Position numbers and translations under genes: made by a program | Notes under the pieces: generated by a model | The model's database searches: none | Seen by the model: the letters and a program-made list of their open reading frames with translations, nothing else | Told to the model about the DNA's origin: nothing | Assembly (NCBI RefSeq): GCF_020523965.1 | Contig: NZ_JAJAPX010000001.1 | Span: 310,001-374,000, forward strand | Reading direction: 5' to 3' | DNA from: Neotamlana sargassicola | GTDB taxonomy: Bacteria > Bacteroidota > Bacteroidia > Flavobacteriales > Flavobacteriaceae | Length of the DNA: 64,000 bases | Part shown: piece after piece, positions 34,237-43,491 of the stretch | Numbering within the stretch: the stretch's first letter is position 1 | Layout of the letters: the number at the start of each line of letters is the position of its first letter

Positions 34237-35853
34237 CTAAAACGCATAGCGTTGTGGCCCGCCGCGACGAATTTCTTCGCTACAAAAGGCTTCGTATTTT
34301 TTAAAATTTTCTCTAAACGCATTGGTTAATTTAAATGCCATCGTATAGTACGCTTGGTCGTCGTTCCAGGTTTGTCTTGGACTTAATACACTTGTTGGAA
34401 CACCCGGACAAGATCTTGGTTGCGCTACACCAAAAACCGAGTGAATGTGGTAGTTATCGTAGTTATACAAGCCCAAATCGCCATTTAAAACAGCGTTAAT
34501 CATGGCGCGTGTGTATTTTAATTCCATGCGTTTACCAACGCCGTAAGGTCCACCAGTCCACCCTGTGTTTACCAGCCAAACATTTACGCCAGCATCCACC
34601 ATTTTTTTGCTTAACATTTCGGCATATTTCGATGGGTACAAAGGCATAAAAGGCGCTCCAAAACAGGCAGAAAATGACGGTACTGGCTCTACCACACCTG
34701 CTTCGGTTCCTGCAACTTTTGCCGTATAACCCGAAATAAAGTGATACGCCGCCTGACTTGGTGTTAATTTAGATATTGGTGGAATTACCCCAAAAGCATC
34801 GGCCGTTAAAAAGAAAATATTTTTAGGTTTTTTTCCTATTGATGGTTTGCAAATATTTTCAATATGATGAATAGGATAACTTACCCGAGTGTTTTGTGTT
34901 ATGGATGTATTCGCAAAATCTACCGTACCAGCATCATCTAGTATTACATTTTCAAGAATAGCACCTTTTTTTATCGCGTTAAAAATTTCGGGTTCTTTTT
35001 CTTTCGATAGGTTAATTACTTTAGCGTAACAACCACCTTCAAAATTAAATACTGTGTTTTCTTTGGTCCAACCATGCTCGTCGTCGCCAATTAAACTTCT
35101 ATTTGGGTCGGTAGATAAGGTTGTTTTTCCGGTACCAGATAACCCAAAAAATATGGCTGTATCGCCTTCTTTTCCAACATTTGCACTACAATGCATAGGT
35201 AAGGTTTCTTTAAACACAGGTAGAATAAAATTTAAAGCCGAAAAAATACCTTTTTTAATTTCGCCAGTATAACCTGTACCACCTATTAAAGCAATTTTTC
35301 TGGTAAAGTTTAATATGGCAAAATTATGTTGACGTGTATGGTCAATCTCTGGAGTTGCCATAAAACCAGGAGCATTAACAATGGTCCATTCTGGTGTAAA
35401 ACCATCAAACTCATCATCCTTTAAACGTAAAAACATATTGCTTGCAAACATGTTGCTCCATGGATACTCGTTAATAACACGAATATTGAGCTTATAATTT
35501 TCATCGGCGCAAGCGTAACAATCACGAACAAACAATTCTTTTTCAGAAAGGTAATCAACAACTTTATTGTATAATTTATCAAAATGAGCAGTTTCAAAAG
35601 GAATATTAACATTGCTCCACCAAATTTTCTCTTCGGTAACAGCATCCTTAACTATAAAACGATCCTTTGGAGAACGCCCAGTAAATTCACCTGTATTTAT
35701 TACCAAAGCACCAGAACTTGCTTCGACACCCATACCTTTTTTAATAGAAATATCGTGTAAAGCTTCGGGCGATAATTGATATTGTACATGGGCATTTTTT
35801 ATACCGTACTTTTCTAACGAAATCGTTTTCGTAATTTGCTTGTAGCTTTCCAT
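34237..35853 (-). CDS. pckA: Phosphoenolpyruvate carboxykinase (ATP)
   Basis: Gluconeogenic enzyme converting oxaloacetate and ATP to phosphoenolpyruvate, CO2 and ADP. The 538-residue sequence has the kinase-1a motif GLSGTGKTTLS, the metal-binding GDDEHGW segment, the RSPKDRFIV substrate loop near the N-terminus, and NVWLVNTGWTGGPYGVGKRM. The length and motifs fit the ATP-dependent type. It is monocistronic with its own -7 box and suits growth on amino acids or organic acids. Confidence 0.97.
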   Translation of the reverse strand: MESYKQITKTISLEKYGIKNAHVQYQLSPEALHDISIKKGMGVEASSGALVINTGEFTGRSPKDRFIVKDAVTEEKIWWSNVNIPFETAHFDKLYNKVVDYLSEKELFVRDCYACADENYKLNIRVINEYPWSNMFASNMFLRLKDDEFDGFTPEWTIVNAPGFMATPEIDHTRQHNFAILNFTRKIALIGGTGYTGEIKKGIFSALNFILPVFKETLPMHCSANVGKEGDTAIFFGLSGTGKTTLSTDPNRSLIGDDEHGWTKENTVFNFEGGCYAKVINLSKEKEPEIFNAIKKGAILENVILDDAGTVDFANTSITQNTRVSYPIHHIENICKPSIGKKPKNIFFLTADAFGVIPPISKLTPSQAAYHFISGYTAKVAGTEAGVVEPVPSFSACFGAPFMPLYPSKYAEMLSKKMVDAGVNVWLVNTGWTGGPYGVGKRMELKYTRAMINAVLNGDLGLYNYDNYHIHSVFGVAQPRSCPGVPTSVLSPRQTWNDDQAYYTMAFKLTNAFRENFKKYEAFCSEEIRRGGPQRYAF

Positions 35854-35881
35854 AATTTCACTTAAAATTAAATTATAAAAG

Positions 35882-35889
35882 CAAAACTA
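35882..35889 (-). promoter_or_regulatory. -7 promoter box of pckA
   Basis: Minus-strand TAGTTTTG, an exact TAnnTTTG match, 28 nt before the ATG. No TTTG -33 element at the usual distance. Confidence 0.6.
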
Positions 35890-35914
35890 TAATATTTATT
35901 TGTAAATTAACTTT

Positions 35915-36313
35915 TTAAATAACGTTTTTTTGAGAATTTTTCAATACAGAAACTAAAACAAATACCCAAGCTAAAATTAATAAAAGACCACCAATAGGTG
36001 TTATAAAACCAATGGTTTTAAAATTAAAACCCGACAAATTATTAGTTGCTAAACCATAAATAGAACCCGAAAAGAAAATAACTCCAATTATAACCAGATA
36101 AAAAATAATACGTTTCGTCTTTTCTGAAATAGAATGCGTATGCGCCACAAACAATAAAAAAAGAGCATGATACATTTGGTATTTTACACCCGTTTCAAAG
36201 GTTTGAATAGCTTCTGCAGAAATAAGTTGTTTTAATCCATGAGCGCCAAAAGCGCCCAAAATAATACTTATTAAACCTATTAACGAAGCGGCAATTAAAA
36301 TTTTTCTAGTCAT
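35915..36313 (-). CDS. DUF423 family membrane protein
   Basis: A 132-residue protein with four membrane helices and the DUF423 pattern: N-terminal AASLIGLISIILGAFGAHGLK, then a HALFLLFVAH segment and FSGSIYGLA. DUF423 proteins (E. coli YgdD) are inner-membrane proteins of unknown function. It lies upstream of pckA in the same direction with a 61-nt gap that holds a pckA promoter box. Confidence 0.9.
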   Translation of the reverse strand: MTRKILIAASLIGLISIILGAFGAHGLKQLISAEAIQTFETGVKYQMYHALFLLFVAHTHSISEKTKRIIFYLVIIGVIFFSGSIYGLATNNLSGFNFKTIGFITPIGGLLLILAWVFVLVSVLKNSQKNVI

Positions 36314-36411
36314 TTTTATAAATTATTTTTAACAAAACCTTATTTTTATTGATACATCCGAAATAAATATTTCGAACATAGCGTACACAAAATTACTCAA
36401 CTAAACCCGAA

Positions 36412-37776
36412 ATGCGAAAGATTTTAATTATTGGTTCTGGGAAATCTACAGCTTATCTACAAAAATATTTGCTAGATAAATCGGATGCTGAAAATCTGTT
36501 CATTACTATTGGGGATTTAGATTTAAAAACGGCTCAAAAAGCCATTCAAAATCATAAAAACGCGAAAGCTATAGCATTAAATGTTTTCGATAACCAATCG
36601 AGAACACAGGCTATAAAAAATGCCGATATTGTGGTATCTATGCTTCCGGCACGTTTTCATATTGAAGTAGCTAAAGATTGCGTTATCTATGCCAAACCTA
36701 TGGTTACAGCTTCGTATGTTAGCCCAGAAATGCAAGCCCTACACGACGCAGCCGTAGCAAAAAACATAATTTTACTCAACGAAATTGGTGTCGATCCTGG
36801 TATAGACCACATGAGCGCTATGCAAGTTCTAGATCGCATTCGTGATGCGGGCGGAAACATAATACTTTTCGAGTCGTTTACCGGCGGTTTAGTGGCACCC
36901 GAAAACGACAATAATTTATGGAACTACAAATTTACTTGGAATCCCAGAAACGTCGTGCTTGCCGGACAAGGCGGCGCTGCCAAATTTTTACAAGAAGGCA
37001 CTTATAAATACATTCCGTATAACCGATTATTTAGACGAACCGAATTTTTAGAAATCGATAATTTTGGCCGATTCGAGGTTTATGCCAATCGCGACTCTTT
37101 AAAATACCAAAACGCATACGGCTTGCAAAACGTAAAAACACTGTACCGCGGCACCATGCGTCGCGTAGGTTTTAGTCGCGCCTGGAACATGTTTGTAACC
37201 TTAGGAATGACCGACGATAGTTACACCATCGATAATAGCGAACAAATGACTTATCGCGATTTTACCAACTTATTTTTACCCTACAGCCCAACCGATTCGG
37301 TAGAACTTAAACTACGGCATCAACTAAAAATAGATCAAGATGATATTGTTTGGGATAAATTAGTAGAACTCGACATTTTTAGCGCAACCAAAAAAGTAGG
37401 CATCAAAAACGCCACACCAGCACAAATACTTCAAAACATACTAACCCAGAGTTGGTCCCTAGCCAAAAATGATAAAGACATGATTGTAATGTATCACAAA
37501 TTTGGTTACGAAAAAAATGGAAAAAACCACCAAATAGATGCCACTATGGTTGTTTTAGGCGAAGACCAAACCTACACCGCTATGGCAAAAACCGTTGGAT
37601 TACCCGTTGCAATGGCTACACTTGCCATTTTAAACAAAAAAATTACAGCCACTGGTGTGCAAATACCCATTTCTAAAAATATTTATGCGCCCATTTTAAG
37701 CGAATTAGCCACTTTTGGCATTGTATTTAAAGAAAAAGAAGTGCCTTATTTAGGATACAACCCCTTAAATATTTAG
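36412..37776 (+). CDS. Saccharopine dehydrogenase family protein
   Basis: A 454-residue NAD(P)-binding enzyme. The Rossmann motif is IIGSGKSTAYLQKYLLD (note GSGKST where GxGxxG is usual), followed by VVSMLPARFH and the catalytic-domain motif NEIGVDPGIDHMSAM, which match saccharopine reductase/dehydrogenase C-terminal domains. It probably works in lysine breakdown through saccharopine, or another glutamate-linked dehydrogenase reaction. The Lrp/AsnC gene at 38000 lies downstream in the same direction but is separated by a repeat element. Confidence 0.9.
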   Translation: MRKILIIGSGKSTAYLQKYLLDKSDAENLFITIGDLDLKTAQKAIQNHKNAKAIALNVFDNQSRTQAIKNADIVVSMLPARFHIEVAKDCVIYAKPMVTASYVSPEMQALHDAAVAKNIILLNEIGVDPGIDHMSAMQVLDRIRDAGGNIILFESFTGGLVAPENDNNLWNYKFTWNPRNVVLAGQGGAAKFLQEGTYKYIPYNRLFRRTEFLEIDNFGRFEVYANRDSLKYQNAYGLQNVKTLYRGTMRRVGFSRAWNMFVTLGMTDDSYTIDNSEQMTYRDFTNLFLPYSPTDSVELKLRHQLKIDQDDIVWDKLVELDIFSATKKVGIKNATPAQILQNILTQSWSLAKNDKDMIVMYHKFGYEKNGKNHQIDATMVVLGEDQTYTAMAKTVGLPVAMATLAILNKKITATGVQIPISKNIYAPILSELATFGIVFKEKEVPYLGYNPLNI

Positions 37777-37784
37777 CCATTATT

Positions 37785-37943
37785 GGGCGTTACCCGCAAG
37801 GGGTCGGGCTTTACGCTACAATCTTTTTACGAAACAGTTCGAACTCGTTTTGCAAGCCATCAACAAAAACAAACTTAAAAGTATATTAAATTATTAGGTT
37901 TAAAATATTCGTAAAAAGGATTTCCACTGCAATCCCTAACGCA
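37785..37943 (+). repeat. GGGCGTTAC...CTAACGC intergenic repeat, copy C (long form)
   Basis: Begins GGGCGTTACCCGCAAGGGG and ends GCAATCCCTAACGCA. The interior is extended to about 159 nt by A+T-rich sequence. It starts 8 nt after the stop of the gene at 36412, in the same orientation. A complementary pair (ATCTTTTTACGAA at 37820-37832 and TTCGTAAAAAGGAT at 37909-37922) closes a stem around the long interior. Confidence 0.85.
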
Positions 37944-37999
37944 ATTTTAGTTTCAAATTAAAACAAAACAATTATATTTATGTTTTAGTTTAAAACCGT

Positions 38000-38467
38000 A
38001 TGAAAAAAACAAAAACCATAACTATCGACGGCATCGATAAAAAAATACTTCGCGCCCTAATGCAAGATGCCCGAACACCAATTTTAGAAATTGCTCGAAA
38101 TGTAGGAATATCGGGAGCAGCCATTCACCAACGCCTTCGCAAATTAGAAAAATCGCAATTACTGGCAGGCTCAAAATTTATTATCGATCCTAAAATTTTA
38201 GGGTTTTCAACCCTAGCTTTTGTTGGTATTTATTTAGATAAAGCTGCCGATAGCGATAGCGTAATTAATGCCTTAAAAAAAATTCCTGAAGTTGTAGAAT
38301 GCCATTACACAACCGGTAATTACAACTTATTCATTAAAGTATTAAGTTTAGACAACAACCATTTAATGCATATACTTAATAAAGAAATTCAACCAATAAC
38401 CGGCGTTTCTAGAACCGAATCGTTAATTTCTTTAGAACAGCAAATTGATAGGCAGATAAAGGTTTAA
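38000..38467 (+). CDS. Lrp/AsnC family transcriptional regulator
   Basis: A 155-residue regulator with an N-terminal AsnC-type helix-turn-helix (residues ~11-60; IDGIDKKILRALMQDARTPILEIARNVGISGAAIHQRLRKLE) and a C-terminal RAM/ligand-binding domain (CHYTTGNYNLFIKVLSLDNNHLMHIL). Members sense amino acids and assemble into octamers. Because it lies after a saccharopine-dehydrogenase-family gene, amino-acid (possibly lysine) control of that enzyme is plausible but not shown. Confidence 0.93.
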   Translation: MKKTKTITIDGIDKKILRALMQDARTPILEIARNVGISGAAIHQRLRKLEKSQLLAGSKFIIDPKILGFSTLAFVGIYLDKAADSDSVINALKKIPEVVECHYTTGNYNLFIKVLSLDNNHLMHILNKEIQPITGVSRTESLISLEQQIDRQIKV

Positions 38468-38481
38468 ACAAATTATTTATA

Positions 38482-38517
38482 AAACAAAACCCCTAGTATT
38501 TGCTCGGGGTTTTGTTT
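38482..38517 (+). terminator. Terminator of the Lrp gene
   Basis: A 12-bp stem AAACAAAACCCC/GGGGTTTTGTTT with a 12-nt loop, 14 nt after the stop. It can act in both directions, as glyS converges on it. Confidence 0.82.
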
Positions 38518-38550
38518 ATTTAAAAATTTCCTGCTCTCGCCGAAATTGTA

Positions 38551-40095
38551 TTATTTCATTTTCATGAGCCAATTACGTACATCAACATCTTGTTTTATAA
38601 TGTTACGTAAATCTTCAATTTTAACGCGCTCTTGCTCCATAGAATCTCTATGACGAATGGTAACCGTGTTATCTTCTAAAGTATCATGATCTACCGTTAT
38701 ACAAAACGGTGTTCCGTTTGCATCTTGTCTTCTGTAACGACGCCCAACGGCATCTTTTTCGTCGTAAATTACATTGAAATCCCATTTTAAATCTTCAACT
38801 ATTTTACGAGCAACATCTGGCAAGCCATCTTTTTTAACCAATGGTAAAATAGCAGCTTTTACTGGCGCTAAAACACTTGGTAATTTTAAAACAGTTCGAG
38901 TAGTGCCATTTTCTAGTTCTTCTTCTTGCAACGAATTCGAGAATACTGCTAAAAACATACGATCTAAACCAATTGAGGTTTCTAATACGTATGGCACATA
39001 ACTTTTATTTTCTTCCGGATCGAAATATTGCAGTTTTTTACCAGAATATTCTTCGTGTGCTTTTAAATCGAAATCGGTACGCGAGTGTATACCTTCTAGT
39101 TCTTTAAAGCCGAATGGGAATTTAAACTCAATATCGGCTGCGGCATCGGCGTAGTGTGCTAATTTTTCATGATCGTGAAAACGATAATTATCTGCACCCA
39201 TACCTAAACTTAAATGCCATTTTAAACGCGTTTCTTTCCAGTGTTCGTACCATTCTTTTTGAGTACCTGGTTTAATAAAAAACTGCATTTCCATTTGTTC
39301 GAACTCGCGCATTCTAAATATAAATTGTCTGGCAACAATTTCATTTCTAAACGCTTTACCGGTTTGTGCAATACCAAACGGAATTTTCATACGTCCTGTT
39401 TTTTGCACATTTAAAAAGTTAACAAAAATACCTTGAGCCGTTTCGGGGCGCAAGTATAAATCCATGGCACTTTCGGCAGAAGCACCAAGCTTGGTGCCAA
39501 ACATAAGGTTAAACTGCTTAACGTCGGTCCAGTTTTTACTTCCGGTTAACGGATCTGCAATTTCTAACTCTTCTATTAAGGCTTTAACATCGGCTAAATC
39601 TTCGTTTTCTAAAGATTTTGCCATACGAGAAAGTATAGTGTTTATTTTTTCTTGGTATCCTAAAACACGGCCGTTTGTGCTTAAAAACTCTTCTTTATTA
39701 AACGCATCACCAAAACGTTTTTCGGCTTTTTTAACCTCTTTTTCAATTTTAGCTTCAATTTTAGCGCAGTAGTCTTCAATTAAAACGTCGGCGCGGTATC
39801 GTTTTTTAGAGTCTTTATTATCAATTAACGGGTCGTTAAACGCATCAACGTGCCCCGAAGCTTTCCAGGTGGTTGGATGCATAAAAATTGCAGCATCGAT
39901 ACCCACAATATTCTCATTCATTTGCACCATGGCTTTCCACCAGTAGTCGCGAATGTTTTTCTTTAATTCTGCACCATTTTGTGCATAGTCGTAAACGGCG
40001 CTTAAACCGTCGTAAATTTCGCTGCTTTGAAACACATAACCGTATTCCTTTGCGTGCGATATAACCTTCTTAAATTGATCGTCTTGATTTGCCAT
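38551..40095 (-). CDS. glyS: Glycine-tRNA ligase (single-chain alpha2 type)
   Basis: Class II synthetase of the eukaryotic/archaeal-like homodimer type, 514 residues. The N-terminal segment contains FQSSEIYDGLSAVYDYAQNG, the motif-2 region FRNEIVARQFIFRMREFEQMEMQFF, and motif 3 around YVLETSIGLDRMFLAVF. The C-terminal anticodon-binding domain begins near PSVLAPVKAAILPL. A -7 box only 4 nt upstream of the ATG suggests a leaderless transcript. Confidence 0.96.
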   Translation of the reverse strand: MANQDDQFKKVISHAKEYGYVFQSSEIYDGLSAVYDYAQNGAELKKNIRDYWWKAMVQMNENIVGIDAAIFMHPTTWKASGHVDAFNDPLIDNKDSKKRYRADVLIEDYCAKIEAKIEKEVKKAEKRFGDAFNKEEFLSTNGRVLGYQEKINTILSRMAKSLENEDLADVKALIEELEIADPLTGSKNWTDVKQFNLMFGTKLGASAESAMDLYLRPETAQGIFVNFLNVQKTGRMKIPFGIAQTGKAFRNEIVARQFIFRMREFEQMEMQFFIKPGTQKEWYEHWKETRLKWHLSLGMGADNYRFHDHEKLAHYADAAADIEFKFPFGFKELEGIHSRTDFDLKAHEEYSGKKLQYFDPEENKSYVPYVLETSIGLDRMFLAVFSNSLQEEELENGTTRTVLKLPSVLAPVKAAILPLVKKDGLPDVARKIVEDLKWDFNVIYDEKDAVGRRYRRQDANGTPFCITVDHDTLEDNTVTIRHRDSMEQERVKIEDLRNIIKQDVDVRNWLMKMK

Positions 40096-40099
40096 TCTG

Positions 40100-40107
40100 C
40101 AAAAATA
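40100..40107 (-). promoter_or_regulatory. -7 promoter box of glyS
   Basis: Minus-strand TATTTTTG, exact TAnnTTTG, ends 4 nt before the ATG at 40095, so transcription should begin at or beside the start codon. Confidence 0.65.
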
Positions 40108-40227
40108 TAAAACCCAAATAAACTATTACTGTTCTTTATTAAAATTTGATGCAAATTCGCTAATAAATATTTATATTAGGAAACTAAAGCTATAATCTTT
40201 TTTGAAAACTTGAATTGTATCGACAAA

Positions 40228-40325
40228 GCGCATTAGGGATTGTAGTGAAAATCCTTTTGCCTAAGCAAAAGATTGCAACGGAAAGCCCGACCACGATCCC
40301 GAATATTCGGGACGGGGTAATGCCC
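40228..40325 (-). repeat. GGGCGTTAC...CTAACGC intergenic repeat, copy D
   Basis: On the minus strand it begins GGGCATTACCCCGTCCCG and ends AATCCCTAATGCGC. It contains the same 16-bp palindrome TCCCGAATATTCGGGA (40297-40312) as copy B. It also has an internal inverted pair ATCCTTTTGC/GCAAAAGAT (40251-40273). It ends 7 nt before the comF start, in an interval that must also hold the comF promoter. Confidence 0.85.
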
Positions 40326-40332
40326 AAAAATT

Positions 40333-41010
40333 ATGCTAAAAAACCTAGTAAATTTATTTTTCCCCGAAGTTTGTTATGCTTGCCAAAACTTACTTAACGA
40401 TAACGAAGCTAGTATTTGCACAACCTGTCGGCACGATTTACCTATTACCAATTTTCATTTTAACAACGACGATACCGTAAAAAAAGTACTGTATGGAAGA
40501 GCTAAAATTGAACACGCTACGGCACTTTTTAGATTCCAGAAAAAAAGCTTGGTGCAACAACTTATTCATGGCTTAAAATACAAAGGCTACGAAAATATTG
40601 GTTTTGTTTTAGGTAATTGGTTAGGTGGCGAACTTAAACAAATTAAAGCTTACCAAACTATTGATGCCGTAATACCTGTGCCGTTGCATAAAAACAAACT
40701 TAAAAAACGCGGTTATAACCAAGTTACAAAATTTGCAGAACAACTGGCTTTGGCTTTAAATGCTGAATGTTACCAGAATGTTTTAGTAAAAATAACAAAC
40801 ACCAAATCGCAAACTACTAAAGAAAGAATTTTACGTTGGAACGAAAACCAACAGCTTTTTGCTACCAAAAATATTACCCAAATTAAAAACAAACATATTT
40901 TACTTGTAGACGATATTATAACTACCGGCGCAACCATTGAAGCGTGCATAAATGTACTTACCAAAGCCGAAAATGTTAAAATAAGTGTAGCCACCATGGC
41001 AATAGCATAA
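40333..41010 (+). CDS. comF: ComF family phosphoribosyltransferase-like protein
   Basis: A 225-residue protein with an N-terminal zinc-finger-like motif (CYACQNLLNDNEASICTTC, residues ~13-33) and a type I phosphoribosyltransferase domain ending in the PRPP-binding loop HILLVDDIITTGATIEAC. Family members take part in natural transformation DNA uptake, although many homologues lie in non-competent species. The start at 40333 lies directly after repeat copy D and no TAnnTTTG box is visible in between. Confidence 0.9.
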   Translation: MLKNLVNLFFPEVCYACQNLLNDNEASICTTCRHDLPITNFHFNNDDTVKKVLYGRAKIEHATALFRFQKKSLVQQLIHGLKYKGYENIGFVLGNWLGGELKQIKAYQTIDAVIPVPLHKNKLKKRGYNQVTKFAEQLALALNAECYQNVLVKITNTKSQTTKERILRWNENQQLFATKNITQIKNKHILLVDDIITTGATIEACINVLTKAENVKISVATMAIA

Positions 41011-41041
41011 AGTAGTTTAGCGTTATAACCTTAAAATTATG

Positions 41042-41049
41042 TAGGTTTG
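41042..41049 (+). promoter_or_regulatory. -7 promoter box of the Ig-like lipoprotein gene
   Basis: TAGGTTTG, an exact TAnnTTTG match, 20 nt before the ATG at 41070. Confidence 0.55.
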
Positions 41050-41069
41050 TAAAAATTTATAATTGTTAG

Positions 41070-42671
41070 ATGAATAAAACGCTTCGCAACCTAATTTTAG
41101 CTTGTAGTTTTGGTTTAATTTTAGTTAACTGTGCCAATCGTGGCTCGCCGGATGGTGGCCCTAAAGATGAAACACCTCCAAAAATTGTAAAGTCTTCGCC
41201 AGAAAATTTCACCACCAATTTTAAAGGCAACGAAATTGAAATTGAATTTGACGAATACATTAAAGTTAACAACATAGACAAACAGCTTATTATTTCACCG
41301 CCAATGAAATACGAACCAGACATTGTGCCTCAAGGTTCGGCTAGCAAAAAAATTACCATTAAAATTAACGATACGTTACCACCTAACACGACCTACGCTT
41401 TTAATTTTGGTAATAGTATTGTTGATAATAACGAGGGCAACCCTTACCCGTATTACCGTTTTGTTTTTTCTACGGGAAGTTATATAGATTCCTTAAACGT
41501 AAAAGGTAAAATTATTGATGCGCTACAAACCAAGCCAGAAGCTTTTGTTAATGTGGCTTTATACGAAGTGGACTCGACTTATACCGATTCGATTATATAC
41601 AAAGAAGTACCCAAATACATTACCAATACTTTAGATAGTTTAACTACTTTTTCTATTGAAAACATTAAAGCTGGAAAGTATTTACTCATGGCTTTAAAAG
41701 ACAATAATGGCGACAATAAATTTCAGCAAAAAACAGATGCAATAGCGTTTCATAAAGCATTTATTAACGTACCAACCGATAGTAGTTACACTTTAAAACT
41801 TTTTAAAGAATCGCCAGATTTTAAAGCGATTAGACCGCGTTTATTTGCAGGTGAAAAAATTGCTTTTGCTTACGAAGGAAACCACAAAAACATGAAAATA
41901 AATATGGTTTCTGAAACGCCTGAAGATTTTACATACCGCATTACCAAAGACGAGCTAGCCGATACGCTTTATTACTGGTATAAACCAAGATTAAAAGTAG
42001 ACTCGCTTCTTTTTAAAGTAACCAACAAAGACTACGAAAAAGATTTTACTACTAGAATAAGCGAACAAAAACGCGACTCGTTAACCTTAAAAAACGCACC
42101 AACTGGTAGCATTGGTTTAGATGAAGATTTTAAAATATTTGGAAGTATTCCTTTTGTAAGTTTAGACGAAACAAAAGTTTCTATGATGGATAAGGATTCG
42201 GCAAATGTAGATTTTAAAACTAGTTTTGATAGTTTAACGAATGCTTACGCTTTTAGTTTCGATAAAACTTACGAGAATAAGTATAACATTTCTATTTTAC
42301 CTGAAGCATTTACCGATTTTTTTGATAATAAAAATGATACTTTACAATTCTCGATTAGTACAAAAAAGGAATCGGATTTTGGTTTTGCTCGATTTTCATT
42401 AACTAACGCTAAATTTCCGCTAATTTTTCAGTTAACCGATAATAAAGGTGAAGTAAAATTTGAACGTTATGCTGCTACCCAAGGCGATGTTGAGTTTTTA
42501 GATTTAACACCGGGTAAATATTTAATCCGTGTTATTTACGACACTAATGGTAATAAACAATATGATCCTGGTGTTTTCTTAAAAAGGATACAACCCGAGC
42601 AAGTTTATCATTTTAAAGAAGTTGAAATTAGAGCCGACTGGGGTGTTACAGAATCGCTCACTTTTCCTTAA
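41070..42671 (+). CDS. Ig-like (Big_5-type) domain lipoprotein
   Basis: A 533-residue lipoprotein: the lipobox VNC puts the Cys at 21. The PDGGPKDETPPKIVKSSPENFTT-like start followed by EIEIEFDEYIKV...PPNTTYAFNFGNSIVDNNEGNP is an N-terminal Ig-like domain of the Big_5 kind (~33-140). The rest is a series of beta-sandwich segments, including a SpaA/carboxypeptidase-like motif (FSIENIKAGKYLLMALKDNNGDNKFQ) and a similar one near the C-terminus. It is probably a cell-envelope or surface protein. It overlaps the convergent amidase gene by 14 nt. Confidence 0.85.
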   Translation: MNKTLRNLILACSFGLILVNCANRGSPDGGPKDETPPKIVKSSPENFTTNFKGNEIEIEFDEYIKVNNIDKQLIISPPMKYEPDIVPQGSASKKITIKINDTLPPNTTYAFNFGNSIVDNNEGNPYPYYRFVFSTGSYIDSLNVKGKIIDALQTKPEAFVNVALYEVDSTYTDSIIYKEVPKYITNTLDSLTTFSIENIKAGKYLLMALKDNNGDNKFQQKTDAIAFHKAFINVPTDSSYTLKLFKESPDFKAIRPRLFAGEKIAFAYEGNHKNMKINMVSETPEDFTYRITKDELADTLYYWYKPRLKVDSLLFKVTNKDYEKDFTTRISEQKRDSLTLKNAPTGSIGLDEDFKIFGSIPFVSLDETKVSMMDKDSANVDFKTSFDSLTNAYAFSFDKTYENKYNISILPEAFTDFFDNKNDTLQFSISTKKESDFGFARFSLTNAKFPLIFQLTDNKGEVKFERYAATQGDVEFLDLTPGKYLIRVIYDTNGNKQYDPGVFLKRIQPEQVYHFKEVEIRADWGVTESLTFP

Positions 42672-43443
42672 TTATAAAATTATCCATATCGTTTAAAAAC
42701 TGAAATCGCTTTCGGTTTTCGTCGATGTGGTTTTTATTTAGCGTAACTATTTTAACTCCAGATTCGTCGGGTTTAAAGGTTTCTATTTCGTTACCTAAAA
42801 CATCGTACACCGCCGAATGACCGCAATAGTTATTATTAAGCGCATCGGCACCTACGCGATTTACGCCAATACAATAACTCATGTTTTCTATGGCACGGGC
42901 TTTTAACAGGCTATCCCAAGCTGCTATTCGCGATTGCGGCCAATTAGCAACATAGAACAATACCTCGTAATTTTGAGTGTTTCTTGCCCAAACAGGGAAG
43001 CGTAAATCGTAACAAACTAACGGATATAATTTCCAGCCTTTGTAATTAACAATAAGCTTGGTATTTCCTGCGGTATATATTTTATCTTCTCCTGCAAAAG
43101 TGAAGGTATGGCGCTTATTATAACAGGATAAATTGCCGTTAGGTTCTACAAAAACTAATCGGTTATAATAGTTGTCATTTTCGGTAATAACAAGACTTCC
43201 AGATATGGCAATATTGTGTTTAGCTGCAAGATCTTGCAACCAAGTTATGGTTTTACCTTGCATGGTTTCGGCAACCTTTTTGGCATTCATGGTAAAACCA
43301 GTAGTAAACATTTCGGGAAGCAAAACCACATCGACAGTTTCAGGAAGATTTTCAATGTAGTGCGTAAAGTGAATTCGGTTTTCCTCAGGATTTTCCCAAA
43401 CTAAATTTGATTGAATTAACGCTATTTCGAGTTTTTCTTGCAT
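42658..43443 (-). CDS. Carbon-nitrogen hydrolase (omega-amidase/YafV-like)
   Basis: A 261-residue nitrilase-superfamily enzyme. The catalytic triad is visible: Glu in LLPEMFTTGFTMN, Lys in CYNKRHTFTFAGED and Cys in YPLVCYDLRFPVWARN. The sequence type matches the omega-amidase (YafV/Nit2) group, which hydrolyses alpha-ketoglutaramate and alpha-ketosuccinamate, products of glutamine and asparagine transamination, as a repair function. Its 3' end overlaps the lipoprotein gene at 41070 by 14 nt. Confidence 0.92.
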   Translation of the reverse strand: MQEKLEIALIQSNLVWENPEENRIHFTHYIENLPETVDVVLLPEMFTTGFTMNAKKVAETMQGKTITWLQDLAAKHNIAISGSLVITENDNYYNRLVFVEPNGNLSCYNKRHTFTFAGEDKIYTAGNTKLIVNYKGWKLYPLVCYDLRFPVWARNTQNYEVLFYVANWPQSRIAAWDSLLKARAIENMSYCIGVNRVGADALNNNYCGHSAVYDVLGNEIETFKPDESGVKIVTLNKNHIDENRKRFQFLNDMDNFIIKEK

Positions 43444-43491
43444 AATACAAATTACTCAAAATAGCGTTAACTAATTGTATTTAAGAAGGAA

